A DNA stretch of 64,000 nucleotides. Source: Prevotella sp. E15-22. Lineage in GTDB: Bacteria; Bacteroidota; Bacteroidia; Bacteroidales; Bacteroidaceae. Position numbers and translations under genes: made by a program. Below the pieces are notes generated by a model. The model searched no databases. It worked only from the letters and a program-made list of their open reading frames with translations, and had not been told where the DNA came from. Positions 61,367 to 64,000 of this stretch are shown one piece after another; positions within the stretch are counted from its first letter, which is position 1; the number at the start of each line of letters is the position of its first letter. The stretch is taken from positions 186,001 to 250,000 of the forward strand of contig NZ_CP096247.1 in NCBI RefSeq assembly GCF_023204875.1, in the 5' to 3' direction.

Positions 61367-62467
61367 ATGATTAAGTTCTTGGATTTACAAAAGGTAACTC
61401 AACTTTACGCTACAGAGATCAGTGAGGCTGTGCAGCGAGTGGTTAACTCGGGGTGGTATCTGCAGGGTGCAGAGGTGAAGCGCTTCGAGGAAGACTACGC
61501 CAGGTATATTGGTGCGCCCCATTGTGTGGGTGTGGCCAATGGACTGGATGCGCTGATATGGATTTATCGTGCCTATATCGAACTGGGCGTGATGCAGCCT
61601 GGCGATGAGGTCATCGTACCTGCCAATACTTATATTGCCTCTATCCTGGCGTTGACAGAGAATGGACTGGTGCCTGTGCTCGTGGAGCCACGACTGGACA
61701 CATTCGAGCTGGATGACTGTCTCATAGAATCACGTATCACATCACGCACTCGCTCAATCCTGTTGGTACACCTCTATGGTCGTTGTGCCTATACCGACGA
61801 GATTGGCCGTCTTTGCAAGAAGTACAACCTGAAACTGGTGGAGGATAATGCCCAGGCGCATGGTTGTTGCTTCGCTGATGGTCGCAGAACTGGCTCCTTG
61901 GGCGATGCTGCTGGCCATAGCTTCTATCCAGGCAAGAACTTAGGCGCGTTGGGCGATGGTGGTGCTGTGACGTGTCATGACAAGGTCGTGGCAGACACCA
62001 TTCGTGCGTTAGCCAACTATGGCAGTCAGCGGAAATATGTCTTCAAGTATACAGGACGCAACAGTCGCTTGGACGAGATTCAGGCTGCGGTGCTCGATGT
62101 GAAGTTGAAGTATTTGGATGAGGATAACGAGCATCGCAAGACCATCGCAAAGATCTATAATGAGGGCATCACGAATCCGCGAATCATCCTGCCGACCCAG
62201 ATGGCCGACAATCAGAATGTGTATCATGTCTATCCTGTGCTCTGCGAGCAGCGTGACGGTCTTCAGACTTATCTGGAGCGGCATGGCGTCCAAACCATCA
62301 TCCACTATCCCATTCCGCCCCACAAACAAGCATGTTATAAGCAGTGGAACCTTTTGTCTCTGCCTATAACAGAACAAATCCATCAACAAGAACTGAGCCT
62401 CCCCATGAGTCCGGTTTTGACACATGAGGAAGCCCAGGAAGTGGTTAGAATCATCAATGCTTATTGA
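61367..62467 (+). CDS. DegT/DnrJ/EryC1-family sugar aminotransferase
   Basis: A 366-residue PLP enzyme that makes amino sugars (nucleotide-linked ketosugar to aminosugar). The start [17 protein letters not shown], the active-site Lys in [25 protein letters not shown], and [12 protein letters not shown] are family blocks. It resembles FdtB/WecE-type enzymes. In-frame sequence upstream lies within the preceding gene and was rejected; ATG 61367 follows an imperfect -7 box (TACTTTTA, 61346-61353). Its end overlaps the convergent sulfatase gene by 7 bases. It likely feeds the surface glycan made with the neighbouring envelope enzymes. Confidence 0.92.
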   Translation: MIKFLDLQKVTQLYATEISEAVQRVVNSGWYLQGAEVKRFEEDYARYIGAPHCVGVANGLDALIWIYRAYIELGVMQPGDEVIVPANTYIASILALTENGLVPVLVEPRLDTFELDDCLIESRITSRTRSILLVHLYGRCAYTDEIGRLCKKYNLKLVEDNAQAHGCCFADGRRTGSLGDAAGHSFYPGKNLGALGDGGAVTCHDKVVADTIRALANYGSQRKYVFKYTGRNSRLDEIQAAVLDVKLKYLDEDNEHRKTIAKIYNEGITNPRIILPTQMADNQNVYHVYPVLCEQRDGLQTYLERHGVQTIIHYPIPPHKQACYKQWNLLSLPITEQIHQQELSLPMSPVLTHEEAQEVVRIINAY

Positions 62468-64000
62468 TTAAAGAACCTGTTCAGGTCCTTGATAGCTTTG
62501 TCGAACTCCTTCGGACGAATGCGATAGTTGTCCACGGGGTTCAACTTACTGTCTGTTACCTCAATGTATCCGGCACCTTCCTTCGTGAGGATCGTATCAC
62601 CCTCTACGATGAAAGCATAGCGTAGTTCGTTGCCCACAAAATGCCACAGACGTGGTGTCTTGTCGCTGAGCAGTCTGCCAGCAGTATAGTCCTCCAACGG
62701 GTTCTTAATGCCCAGGTAGTTATGCATGATGGTCGGCACAAAGTCATAGTGCGTGGTGCGATGGGTATAGACCGCCGTTGTGTCATGGTCGGGCTGATGC
62801 ACAATGAGAGGCACGCCAATCTGATATTGCGAGAAGTTAGAGTTATGTCCCCAGTAGTTCTTATGGTTCTCATTATACTCCTGAGCATGGTCACCTGTGA
62901 TGAACACCAGAGAGTTGTCGTAGAGTCCCTGTTCCTTTAAGTTCGCGATTACCTCATGCACCATCTTGTCCGTCTGATAGGCCGAGTTGCGATACAGGTT
63001 CCAGAAGGGCGTTGGGTCCATATCGTTGTTCAGCTCGTCAAAGCGGCCATACTCCCACGAAGGCTGAAAGCGGTTCAGTAGTTCCTTCGGCAGACTGTAG
63101 GCATGGAGCAGGTCGAAGAAGATGAACGTGAAGAACGGACGCTTCTGTGCCTTCAGCTGAGGCATGTCCGCAATAAAGTCGTCTTTAATCTTCAAATCAC
63201 GCTCATAGGATGTGGGTAGCGGCGTATCGAGTCTGAGGTTGGGCACGTGTTGGAACAGTAGACGGTCGAAGGGCGGACTCTGCAAGCCAGCACTTGGATA
63301 CACACGGAAGTCATACCCCAACTCCAGCAGTCGGTCAACAAGTAGCGGACTCAAGCGGGCCGACTGATAAGCTGTCCAGTAATAAGGCTGGATGCCTGTG
63401 AACATACCAAAGACTGAGAACGACGTGCCATTGCCACAGCTCACGTGGTTCTTGTACCACTGCTCCTCGTGTGCCAGTTGCCACATGTTGGGCATGCACT
63501 CAGGCGTCAGCGACTGACGGCTCCACGAGTCGATAAGGATGACAACGATGTTAGGCAGTTCCAGTTGGCTGCTATCTGCCTTCTGAAGCGGATGCAATGG
63601 GTAGCACATCTCGCCTTCGCCACTCATGCCAGAGACCTCCACCACCTCGCGCTTCACGCCAAGACTCTGCATCAGCGAGCTGGCAGACAAGGGGAAGTAA
63701 TATGGCACCAGGCGTACACTCTGCAGGATGGATGGCTTGGCCACAAAGGAACCATAGACATGAATGCCATTAGCAATCAGGGTGATGCCAACCAACGAGG
63801 AAATCAGGATGGTGACGCCTCTCTTCCTGATGCGTGATGATAGCCATTTTGCTGCTGGCCATAGGCCGATGCAGATGCCAATCACCACCAACAACGAGAT
63901 GCCCTCTGTAAGATAGAGATAGGGCGAGAAGTCAAAGATATCGCCAGCATTAGGGCCCGTAATCATGTTGATGATAAAGCCGTTGATGTGGAAGCGGTAT
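62461..64000 (-). CDS. YejM/DUF3413-like membrane sulfatase-fold protein, 5'-truncated
   Basis: At least 512 residues; the frame stays open through the window edge, so the N-terminus lies beyond it. The first visible residues, [20 protein letters not shown], match the membrane domain of YejM/PbgA-type proteins (DUF3413). A sulfatase-fold domain follows: [35 protein letters not shown] with a candidate catalytic Thr, and [12 protein letters not shown]. In enterobacteria YejM controls LPS synthesis and lacks catalytic residues; here the Thr and metal motifs look retained, so it may be an active phosphotransferase. It is the second enzyme of this fold within 5 kb. Confidence 0.9.
   Translation of the reverse strand, partial: YRFHINGFIINMITGPNAGDIFDFSPYLYLTEGISLLVVIGICIGLWPAAKWLSSRIRKRGVTILISSLVGITLIANGIHVYGSFVAKPSILQSVRLVPYYFPLSASSLMQSLGVKREVVEVSGMSGEGEMCYPLHPLQKADSSQLELPNIVVILIDSWSRQSLTPECMPNMWQLAHEEQWYKNHVSCGNGTSFSVFGMFTGIQPYYWTAYQSARLSPLLVDRLLELGYDFRVYPSAGLQSPPFDRLLFQHVPNLRLDTPLPTSYERDLKIKDDFIADMPQLKAQKRPFFTFIFFDLLHAYSLPKELLNRFQPSWEYGRFDELNNDMDPTPFWNLYRNSAYQTDKMVHEVIANLKEQGLYDNSLVFITGDHAQEYNENHKNYWGHNSNFSQYQIGVPLIVHQPDHDTTAVYTHRTTHYDFVPTIMHNYLGIKNPLEDYTAGRLLSDKTPRLWHFVGNELRYAFIVEGDTILTKEGAGYIEVTDSKLNPVDNYRIRPKEFDKAIKDLNRFFNQ

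Overview
The window looks like a chromosomal segment of a Bacteroidales bacterium, most likely a gut or rumen Prevotella/Segatella relative. The evidence is the repeated promoter element TAnnTTTG (Bacteroidetes -7 box) a short distance upstream of many genes, the near absence of Shine-Dalgarno sequences, very AT-rich intergenic DNA beside roughly balanced coding DNA, a fused SecDF, two oxygen-sensitive class III ribonucleotide reductases, and many Bacteroidetes family proteins (DUF2023, DUF3737, DUF4468, DUF5723-like). I saw no rRNA, insertion sequence, integrase, phage gene or CRISPR array. One tRNA gene, tRNA-Arg(CCT), is present.

Layout. 1-2.8 kb: 3' part of a His-rich TonB-dependent receptor, then DUF2023 and a flavodoxin, an iron-limitation-like set. 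2.9-5.2 kb: a membrane-anchored AraC-type regulator, an array of 21-bp direct repeats, a tiny membrane protein and a possibly structured, terminator-ended RNA. 5.3-7.7 kb: three tandem FKBP prolyl isomerases predicted to reside in cytoplasm, lipoprotein layer and periplasm. 7.8-10.8 kb: an Lrp-type regulator with an operator-like double palindrome, a fusion of gamma-glutamyl hydrolase and M19 dipeptidase, and a sugar-acid SDR. 10.9-16.7 kb: HU, rhomboid protease, an EEP-family phosphatase and SecDF. 17-19.7 kb: NrdD/NrdG system 1. 19.6-22.9 kb (minus): Zn-alcohol dehydrogenase, FucP-type permease and aldo/keto reductase, probably an oxidative L-fucose-type pathway, just downstream of the tRNA. 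23-28.5 kb is the most accessory part: a 22-bp hairpin-repeat array, an exported Zeta-like P-loop protein, unknown lipoprotein/secreted proteins, an AAA/DUF4143 ATPase and a gene-poor stretch.

28.5-32 kb (minus): a large lipoprotein and an outer-membrane barrel in one operon. 32-37.6 kb: CysS, a papain-like lipoprotein, a U32 protein, SufE and a histidine acid phosphatase. 37.7-43.3 kb: a six-gene run (unknown protein, RpoN, PAP2-like membrane protein, PurE, IspG, DUF4468) closed by a terminator overlapping the last stop codon. 43.3-51.5 kb: a sirtuin, then DUF3737, MalY-type lyase, OPT transporter and GH51 arabinofuranosidase, then a convergent Na/Pi cotransporter. 51.6-56.3 kb: a nucleoside kinase and NrdD/NrdG system 2, whose two genes are separated by eight exact 10-bp repeats. 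56.3-64 kb: MiaB, an MsbA-like ABC exporter, an LTA-synthase-like enzyme, a sugar aminotransferase and a truncated YejM-like sulfatase-fold protein, suggesting envelope glycan or lipid decoration.

The most unusual signals are non-coding: the 22-bp array whose hairpin arms co-vary between copies (23149-23366), the 10-bp array between nrdD and nrdG (55661-55740), the AraC-like 21-bp repeats (4582-4659), and palindromes built into promoters (5250-5263, 7757-7799, 53342-53401). Among proteins, the exported Zeta-like P-loop protein and the C26-M19 fusion stand out. All functional statements rest on reading motifs by eye; no database search was run.
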